From an uncultured Collinsella sp. (GTDB lineage Bacteria > Actinomycetota > Coriobacteriia > Coriobacteriales > Coriobacteriaceae), in the NCBI GenBank assembly GCA_902489965.1, contig CABUCA010000008.1, positions 1-46,215 of the forward strand: 46,215 bases of DNA. Reading direction: 5' to 3'. The stretch's first letter is position 1; the number at the start of each line of letters is the position of its first letter. The notes below the pieces were generated by a model that was given only the letters and a program-made list of their open reading frames with translations, was not told the DNA's origin and searched no databases. Below, one piece after another: positions 33,753 to 41,838 of this stretch. A program made the position numbers and the translations under genes.

Positions 33753-35108
33753 ATGAGCTACACGCAGAAAGTTCTCGAAGAGCTCAAGGCCCGCTATCCC
33801 GAGCAGCCTGAGTTCATCCAGGCCGCGACCGAGATCCTCGGCACCATCCAGCCGGCGCTCGACGCCCATCCCGAGTACGAGGAGGCCGCCCTGCTTGAGC
33901 GCCTCGTCGAGCCCGAGCGCATCGTTATGTTCCGTGTTCCCTGGGTCGACGACCAGGGCAAGGTCCAGGTCAACCGCGGCTACCGTGTCGAGTTCAACTC
34001 TGCCATCGGACCCTACAAGGGCGGCCTGCGCTTTAACCCGACGGTCACCCTGGGCATGCTCAAGTTCCTGGGCCTGGAGCAGATCCTCAAGAACAGCCTG
34101 ACCACCCTTCCCATGGGCGGCGGCAAGGGCGGTTCCGACTTTGACCCCAAGGGCAAGTCCAACAACGAGATCATGCATTTCTGCCAGTCCTTTATGACCG
34201 AGCTCTATCGCCACATCGGCCCCAACACCGACGTTCCCGCCGGCGACCTGGGCGTTGGCGGCCGCGAGGTTGCCTACCTGTTCGGTCAGTACAAGCGCCT
34301 GACCAACGAGTGGACCGGCGTCCTCACCGGCAAGGGCCTCTCCTTTGGCGGCTCGCTCGCCCGTACCGAGGCCACCGGTTACGGTCTGGTCTACTTTGTG
34401 GACGAGTACCTCAAGAGCCGCGGCGACTCCTTCGAGGGCAAGAACGTCGTCGTTCACGGCTCCGGTAACGTCGCCATCTACGCGGTCCAGAAGGTCTCCC
34501 AGCTCGGCGGCAAGGTGCTGGCCTGCTCCGACACCCATGGCTGGGTCGAGGATCCCGACGGCATCGACTACACCGTGCTCGAGCATGTCTACAACAAGAA
34601 GCGCTCCGGCCACGACAAGGGCGTTACGCTCGCCATGTACGTCGACGAGAAGCCCAATGCCACGTGGCACGAGGGTGACGGCCGCGGCGTGTGGCAGCTG
34701 CCCTGCGACATCGCGCTGCCCTGCGCTCGCGAGAACACGCTGCTGCTCGAGGACGCCCAGGCGCTCGTCGCCAACGGCTGCAAGGTGGTCGGCGAGGGCG
34801 CGAACATGCCCACGACCATCGAGGCCACGACCTACTTCCAGGAGCACGGCGTCGCCTTTATGCCCGGTAAGGCTGCCAACGCCGGCGGCGTGCTCGTGTC
34901 CGGCTTGGAGATGAGCCAGAACGCCGAGCACCTGTCCTGGACCTTCGAGGAGGTCGACGGCAAGCTCGAGCAGCTCATGCGCGGCATGTTCCACAACGTG
35001 GACGACACCGCCAAGGAGTACGGCGAGGAGGGCAACTTCGTCATGGGCGCCAACATCGCCGGCTTCCTGAAGGTCGCCGACGCCATGCTCGCTCAGGGCG
35101 TCTGCTAA
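33753..35108 (+). CDS. gdhA: Glutamate dehydrogenase, hexameric class (NADP-type likely)
   Basis: 451 residues; E. coli GdhA has 447. It converts 2-oxoglutarate and ammonium to glutamate. Motifs: GPYKGGLRFNP, LKFLGLEQILKNSLT, LPMGGGKGGSDFDPKGKS (catalytic Lys region), PAGDLGVGGREV and a Rossmann motif VVHGSGNVAIYA at about residue 230. GGAGGAAG precedes the ATG with good spacing. It is a single gene: a clear terminator follows at 35134. Codon use is strongly biased to C-ending codons, as expected for a highly expressed gene. NADP specificity is a family-based guess. Confidence 0.95.
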   Translation: MSYTQKVLEELKARYPEQPEFIQAATEILGTIQPALDAHPEYEEAALLERLVEPERIVMFRVPWVDDQGKVQVNRGYRVEFNSAIGPYKGGLRFNPTVTLGMLKFLGLEQILKNSLTTLPMGGGKGGSDFDPKGKSNNEIMHFCQSFMTELYRHIGPNTDVPAGDLGVGGREVAYLFGQYKRLTNEWTGVLTGKGLSFGGSLARTEATGYGLVYFVDEYLKSRGDSFEGKNVVVHGSGNVAIYAVQKVSQLGGKVLACSDTHGWVEDPDGIDYTVLEHVYNKKRSGHDKGVTLAMYVDEKPNATWHEGDGRGVWQLPCDIALPCARENTLLLEDAQALVANGCKVVGEGANMPTTIEATTYFQEHGVAFMPGKAANAGGVLVSGLEMSQNAEHLSWTFEEVDGKLEQLMRGMFHNVDDTAKEYGEEGNFVMGANIAGFLKVADAMLAQGVC

Positions 35109-35133
35109 TTCTTCGCTCGACATAGCATCGAGG

Positions 35134-35167
35134 AAGGCTTCCAGTCATCTTGGCTGGGAGCCTTTTC
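35134..35167 (+). terminator. Terminator of gdhA
   Basis: An 11-bp stem AAGGCTTCCAG (35134-35144) with CTGGGAGCCTT (35154-35164, one G-U pair), a 9-nt loop and a T-rich tail (TTTTCT). Confidence 0.88.
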
Positions 35168-35184
35168 TATCCCGGAGGACTCCT

Positions 35185-35259
35185 CATAACTTGCGGTGAT
35201 ATACGGACTGTTTTGCGTTCCAGAACGACTAATCAGTCCGTATATCACCGCAAGTTATG
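35185..35259. repeat. Palindromic repeat element, copy 3
   Basis: A 26-bp perfect inverted repeat, arms 35185-35210 (CATAACTTGCGGTGATATA...) and 35234-35259, with a 23-nt loop. Compared with copies 1 and 2 the arms carry changes (CTTGCGGTGATATA against GTTGCGGTGAAATA), and every change is matched on the opposite arm. The right flank ATGGATGGGTGGGA resembles the GATGGGG flank of the other copies. Confidence 0.92.
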
Positions 35260-35338
35260 GATGGGTGGGAGGATTTTGTCCTAAAACGGTGTGCGGCCCC
35301 TCGTTTGGTACACTTAAAGGTACTGGACAAGTGAAGAG

Positions 35339-36253
35339 ATGGGGGAGAACGTGCTCAAGTTCGGTACCTACGTCCGTGTTGGAAACGCGGCCGAAGCCTA
35401 TGAGCTCTTACAGAAGAACCGCAACAATAAGATTGTGGGCGGCGGCATTTGGATGCGCCTGGGTTCGCGTCGCGTGGCGACGGCGATTGACCTTTCGGCC
35501 TGCGGACTCGATCAGATCGAGGAGACCGAGACCGAGTTTCGCATCGGTGCCATGTGTACCCTGCGCCAGCTCGAGCGTCATGCCGGGCTCAACGCGCTTG
35601 TCAACAATGTCTTTGAGTTCGCCGTCCACGATATCGTAGGCGTGCAGCTGCGCAATACCGCCACGGTGGGCGGCAGCATCTACGGCCGCTTTGGTTTCTC
35701 GGACGTGCTCTCGGCCTTTTTGGCGCTCGATTCGTACGTTGAGCTGACGGGTGCCGGTCGCGTGCCGCTCGCCGAGTTCGTGGACATGGGCTACGTGCGC
35801 GACGTGATCGAGCACGTGGTGGTCGTTAAGCACGATTACCGCGCAAGCTATGAAGCCGTGCGCAAGGCCGCGACCGACTTCCCTTCCTTAAACGTCACCG
35901 CCGCCTGGTGGGACAACACCTGGCACGTCACCGTGGGTGCCCGCCCGCTACGCGCGACCCTGCTGCAGGGCGAGGCATGCGGCCTTACCGCCGAGCAGCC
36001 TTCCGAGGACGAGCTTCGCGCCCTGGCCGCATCCGTGCGCTCGCTGAGCTATGGCACCAACCTGTGGGGCTCGGCCGACTACCGCCGCCGCATCTCGGCC
36101 CCGCTGGCGATTCAGGCCGTGCGCCGCGCCGCCGGTATCGAGCTTTCGGCCGCGCTTGCCCGCGAGCTCGAGACCGTGCAGGTCCCCAAGTTTGCCACGG
36201 ACGAGTATTCCTGCCGCCGCGTGCCCGGCGTCGATTCTAGCGAGGTGCGCTAA
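35339..36253 (+). CDS. FAD-binding subunit of a molybdenum hydroxylase (XdhB/YgfM-like)
   Basis: 304 residues. The FAD-binding PCMH-like half (NKIVGGGIWMRLG, then GVQLRNTATVGGSIYGRFGFSD) matches the medium subunit of xanthine dehydrogenase-type enzymes, with a CO-dehydrogenase-flavoprotein-like C-terminal domain. It takes electrons from the [2Fe-2S] clusters of the next gene product. The start is ambiguous: ATG 35339 has weak GAAGAG close by, while GTG 35351 has GGGGGAG only 3 nt upstream. It overlaps the next gene by 1 nt (TAATG). The substrate (a purine or other heterocycle) is not determined. Confidence 0.88.
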   Translation: MGENVLKFGTYVRVGNAAEAYELLQKNRNNKIVGGGIWMRLGSRRVATAIDLSACGLDQIEETETEFRIGAMCTLRQLERHAGLNALVNNVFEFAVHDIVGVQLRNTATVGGSIYGRFGFSDVLSAFLALDSYVELTGAGRVPLAEFVDMGYVRDVIEHVVVVKHDYRASYEAVRKAATDFPSLNVTAAWWDNTWHVTVGARPLRATLLQGEACGLTAEQPSEDELRALAASVRSLSYGTNLWGSADYRRRISAPLAIQAVRRAAGIELSAALARELETVQVPKFATDEYSCRRVPGVDSSEVR

Positions 36254-39084
36254 TGGCTGCCAAACTCATCGATCTTTCCTTTACGCTCAACGGCCGCAAG
36301 GTCAAGGTTCAGATTGCCCCCGACACTATGCTCTTTGCGCTGCTGCGCGAGCAGGGCTGCGCGTCGGTGCGCTGCGCCTGCGAGACCACCAACTGCGGCC
36401 TGTGCACGGTGTGGCTCGATGGCGATCCGGTGCTGAGCTGCTCGGTTCCCGCCGCCCGTGTTGAGGGCCGCTCCATCACCACGCTCGAGGGCCTCAAGGC
36501 CGAGTCCGAGGCACTGGCCCGCGCGATGGCTGCCGAAGGCGCCGAGCAGTGCGGTTTTTGCGCCCCCGGCCTCATCATGAACGTGTTGGCGCTTGCCCGC
36601 GCCGCCAAGGAGGACCCGAGCCTCGTCGCCACGCGCGAGGAGCTCTCGCGCCAGCTTGCCGGCAATCTCTGCCGTTGCAGCGGCTACGAGAGCCAGCTGC
36701 GCGCCATCGTGCGCTTCCTCAACGAGTCCGGCGTGCAGGTGGGCTTCGAGATGCCCGAGCTGCCGGTCAATAACACCAGCTCCGATGGTGTCGCGTACAA
36801 GCAGATCACTCACAAGCAGCCCAAGAAGGATTCGAAGTCTCTGCTCGAGGGTCGTCCCGTCTACACGGGCGACATGGTGCCCGCCGGCGCGCTCATCGTC
36901 AAACTCAAGCGCAGCCCCTATGCCCGCGCCAAGATCCGCTCCATCGATACGTCGCGCGCCCTGAAGGTGCCCGGCGTGGTGGGCGTCTACACCTACGAGG
37001 ACGTGCCCCAGCGCCGCTTTACCATCGCCGGCCAGAGCTATCCGCAGCCGAGTCCCTACGACCGCCTGATCCTCGAGAACCTCGTGCGCTACCAAAACGA
37101 GGAGGTGGCGATCGTCGCCGCCGAGACCGAGGAGGCCGCCGACAAGGCGCTCAAGCTCATCAAGGTCGACTACGAGGTACTCGAGCCCCTGCTCGACTTT
37201 ACCCAGGCACTCGATAACGACATCGTGGTCCACCCCGAGGGCGACGTGACCTTTATGTTCCCGCAGGGTGGCGATGTCCCTCGCAACCTGGTCTGCAGCG
37301 GTACCAGCGATTTTGGCGATCTTGATGAGGCCTTCGCCCAGAGCGACATTGTCTTTACCCGCACTTACACCAGCCAGGCCACGCAGACCGCGCCCATGGA
37401 GACCTTCCGTGCCTTCGCGACGACCGACGCGTTCGGCCGCATTTCGGTGACCACCTCTACGCAGGTGCCCTTCCACGTGCGCCGCATGGTCGCGCAGTCG
37501 CTCGACATTCCGCAGTCGCAGGTGCAGGTCATCAAGCCGCGCATCGGCGGCGGCTTTGGCTCCAAGCAGACGGGCTGCTGCGAGATCTTCGTGGCGTTCG
37601 TGACCCAGCAGACCGGCCGTCCGAGCTACTGCTGCTACACCCGCGAGGAGACTATCACCGCGGGCAACTCGCGCCACCAGATGCAGATGACCGTCAAGCT
37701 GGGCGCCATGAACGACGGCACCATCACGGCCATCGACCTGCACACGCTGTCCAACGCCGGCGCGTATGGCGAGCATGCCACCACGACGATCGGCCTCTCG
37801 GGCCACAAGAGCCTGCCCATCTACAATCACGTGAAGGCGAGCCGCTTTAGCTGGGACGCCGTCTACACCAATACCAACCGCGGCGGCGCGTATCGCGGCT
37901 ACGGTGCCACCCAGGGCCAGTTTGCCGTGGAGAGCGCCGTCAACGAGCTCGCCGACATGCTGCACATGGACCCCGCCGACCTGCGCCTTAAAAACATTGT
38001 GCGCGAGGGCGAAGTCATGCCGCAGTACTACAACGAGAAGCTCAACGCCTGCGCGCTCGACCGCTGCCTGCTGCGCGCGATGGACATGATCGGCTGGCGC
38101 GACAAGCCGCTGGCCGTGGACCTGGGCGACCGCGTGCGCGCCCTGGGCTGCGCGCTTACCATGCAGGGCTCTGGCATTTCCAACGTGGACATCGCCGGCA
38201 TCGACATGCGCCTGGAAGAGGATGGCTTCATTACCATCGGCACCGGCGCCACCGATAACGGCATGGGCGTCGACACGATCCTGGCGCAGATTGCCGCCGA
38301 GGAGCTGGGTGTGGAGAGCTCGCTCATTGTGGTTCGCGGCGTGGACACCGATGTGTCGCCGTTCGACGCCGGCTCGTACGCGAGCTCGGGTACGTACGTG
38401 ACGGGCCTGGCCGCTAAGAACGCTGCGACCGAGCTCCGTGAGAAGATTTGCGCCAAGGCAGCCCGGATGTGGGATGTGGACGCCGCCGATGTGGTCTTCG
38501 ATGGTCAGTATGTGCGCCTGTCCGACGAGCGTGCCGCGCGTGAGCAGAACCGCTACCTCACGCTGCGCGACTTTGCCAACCTGTGCGTCAAGAACATCTC
38601 GGGCGGCGACGCGCTCACCTCGCACGCCTCTGCCTGCCTGCCCGTTTCGCCTCCGCCGTTTATGGCCGGTATTGCCGAGGTCGAGGTCGACAAGGCTACC
38701 GGCAAGGTGACTGTGGTGGACTACGCGGCGGCTGTGGACTGCGGCACCGTGATCAACGAGGCGCTCGCGCGCGTCCAGGCCGAGGGCGGCATTGCCCAGG
38801 GTATCGGTCACGCGCTCTACGAGATCGTCGAGCACGACGACCGCGGTCGCCTGCGCACCGGCAACTTTATGAGCTACAAGCTGCCCACGCGCCTGGATAT
38901 CGGCAGCATTCGCGTGGCCTTTGAGCCGAGCTACGAGCCGACGGGCCCGTTTGGCGCCAAGTCGATCGGCGAGGTCGTCATCAACACGCCGCTCGCCGCC
39001 GTGGCCTCGGCCGTTGCGCACGCCACCGGACACCAGGTGCGCTCGCTGCCCATCACGCCGGAGAAAGCACTGCTAGGGGAGTAG
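36253..39084 (+). CDS. xdhD: Fused [2Fe-2S]/molybdenum subunit of a xanthine dehydrogenase-type hydroxylase (YgfN/XdhD-like)
   Basis: 943 residues, similar in size to E. coli XdhD (956), which has the same fusion. Residues 1-165: plant-type [2Fe-2S] (C43, C48, C51, C63) and an alpha-helical [2Fe-2S] domain (C100, C103, C140, C142). Residues 180-930: the Mo-binding large domain with IGGGFGSKQTG, RGGAYRGYGATQGQF and GPFGAKSIGE, whose E907 is the expected catalytic Glu. XdhD-type enzymes are often grouped with selenium-dependent molybdenum hydroxylases, in which Se is a labile ligand and not Sec. Here the gene lies about 3 kb from a DUF3343 gene and the sel cluster, which supports this. The substrate is not determined. 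Confidence 0.9.
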   Translation: MAAKLIDLSFTLNGRKVKVQIAPDTMLFALLREQGCASVRCACETTNCGLCTVWLDGDPVLSCSVPAARVEGRSITTLEGLKAESEALARAMAAEGAEQCGFCAPGLIMNVLALARAAKEDPSLVATREELSRQLAGNLCRCSGYESQLRAIVRFLNESGVQVGFEMPELPVNNTSSDGVAYKQITHKQPKKDSKSLLEGRPVYTGDMVPAGALIVKLKRSPYARAKIRSIDTSRALKVPGVVGVYTYEDVPQRRFTIAGQSYPQPSPYDRLILENLVRYQNEEVAIVAAETEEAADKALKLIKVDYEVLEPLLDFTQALDNDIVVHPEGDVTFMFPQGGDVPRNLVCSGTSDFGDLDEAFAQSDIVFTRTYTSQATQTAPMETFRAFATTDAFGRISVTTSTQVPFHVRRMVAQSLDIPQSQVQVIKPRIGGGFGSKQTGCCEIFVAFVTQQTGRPSYCCYTREETITAGNSRHQMQMTVKLGAMNDGTITAIDLHTLSNAGAYGEHATTTIGLSGHKSLPIYNHVKASRFSWDAVYTNTNRGGAYRGYGATQGQFAVESAVNELADMLHMDPADLRLKNIVREGEVMPQYYNEKLNACALDRCLLRAMDMIGWRDKPLAVDLGDRVRALGCALTMQGSGISNVDIAGIDMRLEEDGFITIGTGATDNGMGVDTILAQIAAEELGVESSLIVVRGVDTDVSPFDAGSYASSGTYVTGLAAKNAATELREKICAKAARMWDVDAADVVFDGQYVRLSDERAAREQNRYLTLRDFANLCVKNISGGDALTSHASACLPVSPPPFMAGIAEVEVDKATGKVTVVDYAAAVDCGTVINEALARVQAEGGIAQGIGHALYEIVEHDDRGRLRTGNFMSYKLPTRLDIGSIRVAFEPSYEPTGPFGAKSIGEVVINTPLAAVASAVAHATGHQVRSLPITPEKALLGE

Positions 39085-39120
39085 GCGAGCTACCTCTACC
39101 GGCGTTTACCTGACTCCGTT

Positions 39121-39368
39121 CGGAAACTGCATCCCACTTTTCAGCCGAAATCTGGGATGCAGTTTCCTTTTGAAGCCCTTCGCGGAAAGCGCGACCCATT
39201 TTGAGGCGTCAAACTGGGATGCATTTTCCGGTTGATGCCTCAAGTGGAAAGTGCATCCCATAATTCTGGCTCAGAATGGGACACGCTTTCCGGTTGAGCC
39301 TTCTTGCGGAAACCCCATCCCATTCCAAGACGCCAAACCGGGACACGCTTTCCGGCGCATGGCCAGCA
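39121..39368. repeat. Tandem array of four 62-bp repeats, each an imperfect dyad
   Basis: Units begin at 39121, 39183, 39245 and 39307, an exact 62-bp period. Each starts (C/T)GGAAA, has a CATCCCA-like half near base 10 (ACCCA in unit 2), a TGGGA-like half (CGGGA in unit 4) near 33, and closes TTTCC near 43, followed by a T-rich GA/GCC spacer. Unit 1 is a perfect 15-bp inverted repeat (GGAAACTGCATCCCA with its complement). Later units differ, but halves such as GATGCA and ACACGC are shared between units. The array fills the gap after xdhD; unit 1 may end its transcript. Confidence 0.85.
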
Positions 39369-39392
39369 CCGCCAGACTGCCGGGTCCCACCG

Positions 39393-39461
39393 AAGTTGCG
39401 GTGGAATAGTTCCTGTTTTGGAGGACTGGAGCCCCAAACAGGAACTATTCCACCGCAACTT
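39393..39461. repeat. Palindromic repeat element, copy 4
   Basis: A 26-bp perfect inverted repeat, arms 39393-39418 (AAGTTGCGGTGGAATAGTTC...) and 39436-39461, with a 17-nt loop. The outer arm half is shared with copies 1-3, but the inner half is GTTCCTG in place of CGGACTG, with full compensation on the other arm. The right flank is TATGAGATGGGG. Confidence 0.92.
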
Positions 39462-39551
39462 ATGAGATGGGGTGGCGTGCGCTCTGTTGGCTTGGACTCG
39501 TGGTGAGGTCGTGAGCCTGTAAAAGGTGTGCGTGCGCTTGCCGTTCGTATC

Positions 39552-39560
39552 TGCTATCAT
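39552..39560 (+). promoter_or_regulatory. Possible extended -10 promoter for tRNA-Leu
   Basis: TGCTATCAT (TG-n-TATCAT) lies about 20 bp before the tRNA gene. No -35 at the right distance is seen. Confidence 0.4.
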
Positions 39561-39579
39561 TCCTAGTCTGTGCGCTCAT

Positions 39580-39663
39580 GCGGGCGTGGCGGAATTGGTA
39601 GACGCGCCAGATTTAGGTTCTGGTGGGATTCCCGTGAAGGTTCGAGTCCTTTCGCCCGCACCA
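39580..39663 (+). tRNA. tRNA-Leu(UAG)
   Basis: 84 nt with acceptor GCGGGCG/CGCCCGC, A73 and encoded CCA. Anticodon stem CCAGA/TCTGG with loop TTTAGGT gives TAG at 39614-39616. A class II variable arm (TGGGATTCCCGTGA) and the T-arm GTTCGAGTC are present. Confidence 0.97.
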
Positions 39664-39754
39664 ACGCACCAGCGTCGGCCTTGGCCGTCGCGACACTTTG
39701 TTGCATAAAGGTACCAGCACCTCAGATAAGCTGGGCAGTATGAGGAGGAACGTG

Positions 39755-41053
39755 TTGAACATCACCGCTTCTGACGTCAAGGACGCCAAGCTCACCGCTA
39801 CGGTCACCATCCCGGCCGCCGACGTCGACGCCGCGATTAAGAAGGCCTACAAGGATACCGCCAAGAAGTACCGCTTCCCGGGCTTCCGCGCCGGCAAGGC
39901 TCCCCGTCCGGTCATCGACTCCGCACTTGGCGCCGAGGCTACCCTCGCTCAGGCCACCAACGACCTGATCGCCGCCAACGAGCCCGCCGTCCTCAACGAG
40001 CTGGACATCGTCCCCACCAAGAACGGTGACTACAAGGAGCTCGACCTCGCCAAGGATCACGAGGACTACACCTACACCGTCGAGTTCTCCCTGCGTCCTG
40101 CTGCCGAGCTCTCCTCCTTCGACGCTGTCGAGATCGAGATGCCCCCTGCGGAGGTCACCGAGTCCGAGATCAACAACCAGGTCGAGATGCTCCTCAACTA
40201 CCGTGCCACCTTCGAGGACGTCGAGGGTCGCGCCGTCGAGGCCGAGGACTACGTCACCGTCGATCTCAAGGCCGTCGAGAACGCCGACAACTTTGCCGCC
40301 GAGGGCCGCATGCTCATCGCCGGTAGCGACAGCAACCCCAAGGAGTTCAACGAGGCCCTGATCGGCGCTAACGTTGACGACGTCAAGACCGTCACCTGGA
40401 CCGACGAGGTCGAGGAGGGCGAGGAGGCCGAGACCCACACCGTCGAGGTCACCGTCAAGGGCATCAAGGTCCGCAACACCCCCGAGCTCACCGACGAGCT
40501 CGTCAAGTCCGACTTTGGCTTCGACAGCATCGACGCTATGCGCGACGCCATCAAGATCGAGATCGAGCAGGACAAGGCTTCCCGCCTGCCGGCCGAGAAG
40601 GAGAACCGTTGCGTCTCCGCTCTCGCCGAGCGCCTGCAGCTCGACGAGATGGATGCCGACTACGAGCAGTCCGTCTTTGAGGAGCTTGGCCAGAACTTCC
40701 TGTCCAACCTCGCTGCCCGCGGCATGACGCTGGACACCTGGCTGCCCGCTTCCGGTCTGACCATGGAGCAGTTCATCGGCGACCTGCACAAGCAGGCCAA
40801 CGACGTCGCCCGCGAGTCCCTGGCTCTGGACGCCCTTGCCCGTGAGCTCAAGATTGAGGTCACCGAGGACGACATCAACGCCGAGTTCGAGAAGGCTGGC
40901 GTCAAGGACGTCGAGGCTTCCAAGGCTGAGTTCATCGCCGATGGCCGCATGCCTGCTGTCCGCGAGTCCATCCGTCGCTCCAAGGCCGTCGACCACCTGG
41001 TCGAGAACGCCAAGGTGACCGAGGTCGACGAGACCGCCAAGGACGCCGAGTAA
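39755..41053 (+). CDS. tig: Trigger factor
   Basis: 432 residues, the same as E. coli trigger factor. A ribosome-bound chaperone and peptidyl-prolyl isomerase. The N-terminal ribosome-docking signature is GFRAGKAPRPVI (residues about 44-55); the PPIase domain is about 155-240 and the helical C-terminal domain follows. The TTG start at 39755 is chosen because AGGAGG (39743-39748) is 6 nt upstream and gives the typical MNIT opening; GTG 39752 or ATG 39740 are less likely. It is followed by clpP and clpX, a common bacterial order (tig-clpP-clpX). Very C-rich codon use suggests high expression. Confidence 0.93.
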   Translation: MNITASDVKDAKLTATVTIPAADVDAAIKKAYKDTAKKYRFPGFRAGKAPRPVIDSALGAEATLAQATNDLIAANEPAVLNELDIVPTKNGDYKELDLAKDHEDYTYTVEFSLRPAAELSSFDAVEIEMPPAEVTESEINNQVEMLLNYRATFEDVEGRAVEAEDYVTVDLKAVENADNFAAEGRMLIAGSDSNPKEFNEALIGANVDDVKTVTWTDEVEEGEEAETHTVEVTVKGIKVRNTPELTDELVKSDFGFDSIDAMRDAIKIEIEQDKASRLPAEKENRCVSALAERLQLDEMDADYEQSVFEELGQNFLSNLAARGMTLDTWLPASGLTMEQFIGDLHKQANDVARESLALDALARELKIEVTEDDINAEFEKAGVKDVEASKAEFIADGRMPAVRESIRRSKAVDHLVENAKVTEVDETAKDAE

Positions 41054-41129
41054 TTCTCGCCACCTTGCCCGCGAGCGCATGCGTGCGCCCGTGATGGGGT
41101 AAAGTTATACACCGGTTATCCGGTTGCTT

Positions 41130-41170
41130 CGTACGGTGCCAGCCAATGCATAGCATGCGGGCACCGTACG
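41130..41170 (+). terminator. Hairpin between tig and clpP
   Basis: A perfect 11-bp stem CGTACGGTGCC (41130-41140) with GGCACCGTACG (41160-41170), then TTTAT. The T-run is short, so partial termination or an RNA-stability role is as likely as full termination. A smaller hairpin ACCGG-TTAT-CCGGT-like sequence lies at 41111-41124. Confidence 0.5.
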
Positions 41171-41216
41171 TTTATCTAGAACCAATTTGGTCCGCAAGAG
41201 AGAAATGGAGATGCGT

Positions 41217-41837
41217 ATGATCGCCAAGTTCGATTCCGCCCTCGTGCCATACGTTATCGAGCAGACGCCGCGCGGCGAGCGCAGCTACGATATCTATTCG
41301 CGCCTGCTCAACGACCGCATCATCTTCTTGGGCGAGGAGATCAACTCCGTCAGCGCCAACCTGGTCGTTGCCCAGCTGCTGCATCTTGAGAGCCAGGATG
41401 CCGAGAAGGATATCTCGCTCTACATCAATTCGCCCGGTGGCGAGGTCTACTCCGGCCTGGCGATTCTGGACACCATGAACTTCATCAAGCCGCAGGTCTC
41501 GACCATTTGCGTCGGTATGGCCGCGTCTATGGCCGCTGTGCTGCTTTCGGCCGGCGCCAAGGGCAAGCGCTTCTGCCTGCCGCACTCCAAGGTCATGATT
41601 CACCAGCCCAGCGGCGGTGCCCAGGGTCAGCAGACCGAGATCGAGATCGTGGCCGAGGAGATCAAGAAGACTCGCCGCGAGCTCAACCAGATCCTGTCCG
41701 ACGCCTCGGGCCAGCCCATCGAGAAGGTCCAGGCCGACACCGAGCGCGACAACTACCTGACCGCTGCCGAGGCCCTCGACTACGGCCTGATCGACCGTAT
41801 CGTCACCTCGCGCGATCTCGCCGCGAAGGACGCCTAG
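41217..41837 (+). CDS. clpP: ATP-dependent Clp protease proteolytic subunit
   Basis: 206 residues from this start. The serine protease core shows the catalytic triad: Ser104 in GMAASMAAV, His129 in MIHQPSGG and Asp178 in ERDNYLTAAEALDYGLID. ClpP forms a double heptamer fed by ClpX. GGAG lies 6 nt before ATG 41217; ATG 41205 or 41211 are possible earlier starts with weaker ribosome binding sites. The stop is 1 nt from the clpX ATG. Confidence 0.95.
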   Translation: MIAKFDSALVPYVIEQTPRGERSYDIYSRLLNDRIIFLGEEINSVSANLVVAQLLHLESQDAEKDISLYINSPGGEVYSGLAILDTMNFIKPQVSTICVGMAASMAAVLLSAGAKGKRFCLPHSKVMIHQPSGGAQGQQTEIEIVAEEIKKTRRELNQILSDASGQPIEKVQADTERDNYLTAAEALDYGLIDRIVTSRDLAAKDA

Positions 41838-41838
41838 G

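Noticed and set aside
39121..39461. CRISPR array.
   Set aside because: The 62-bp period has no unique spacers between short identical repeats; the whole unit is repeated with dyad symmetry, and no cas genes are near.
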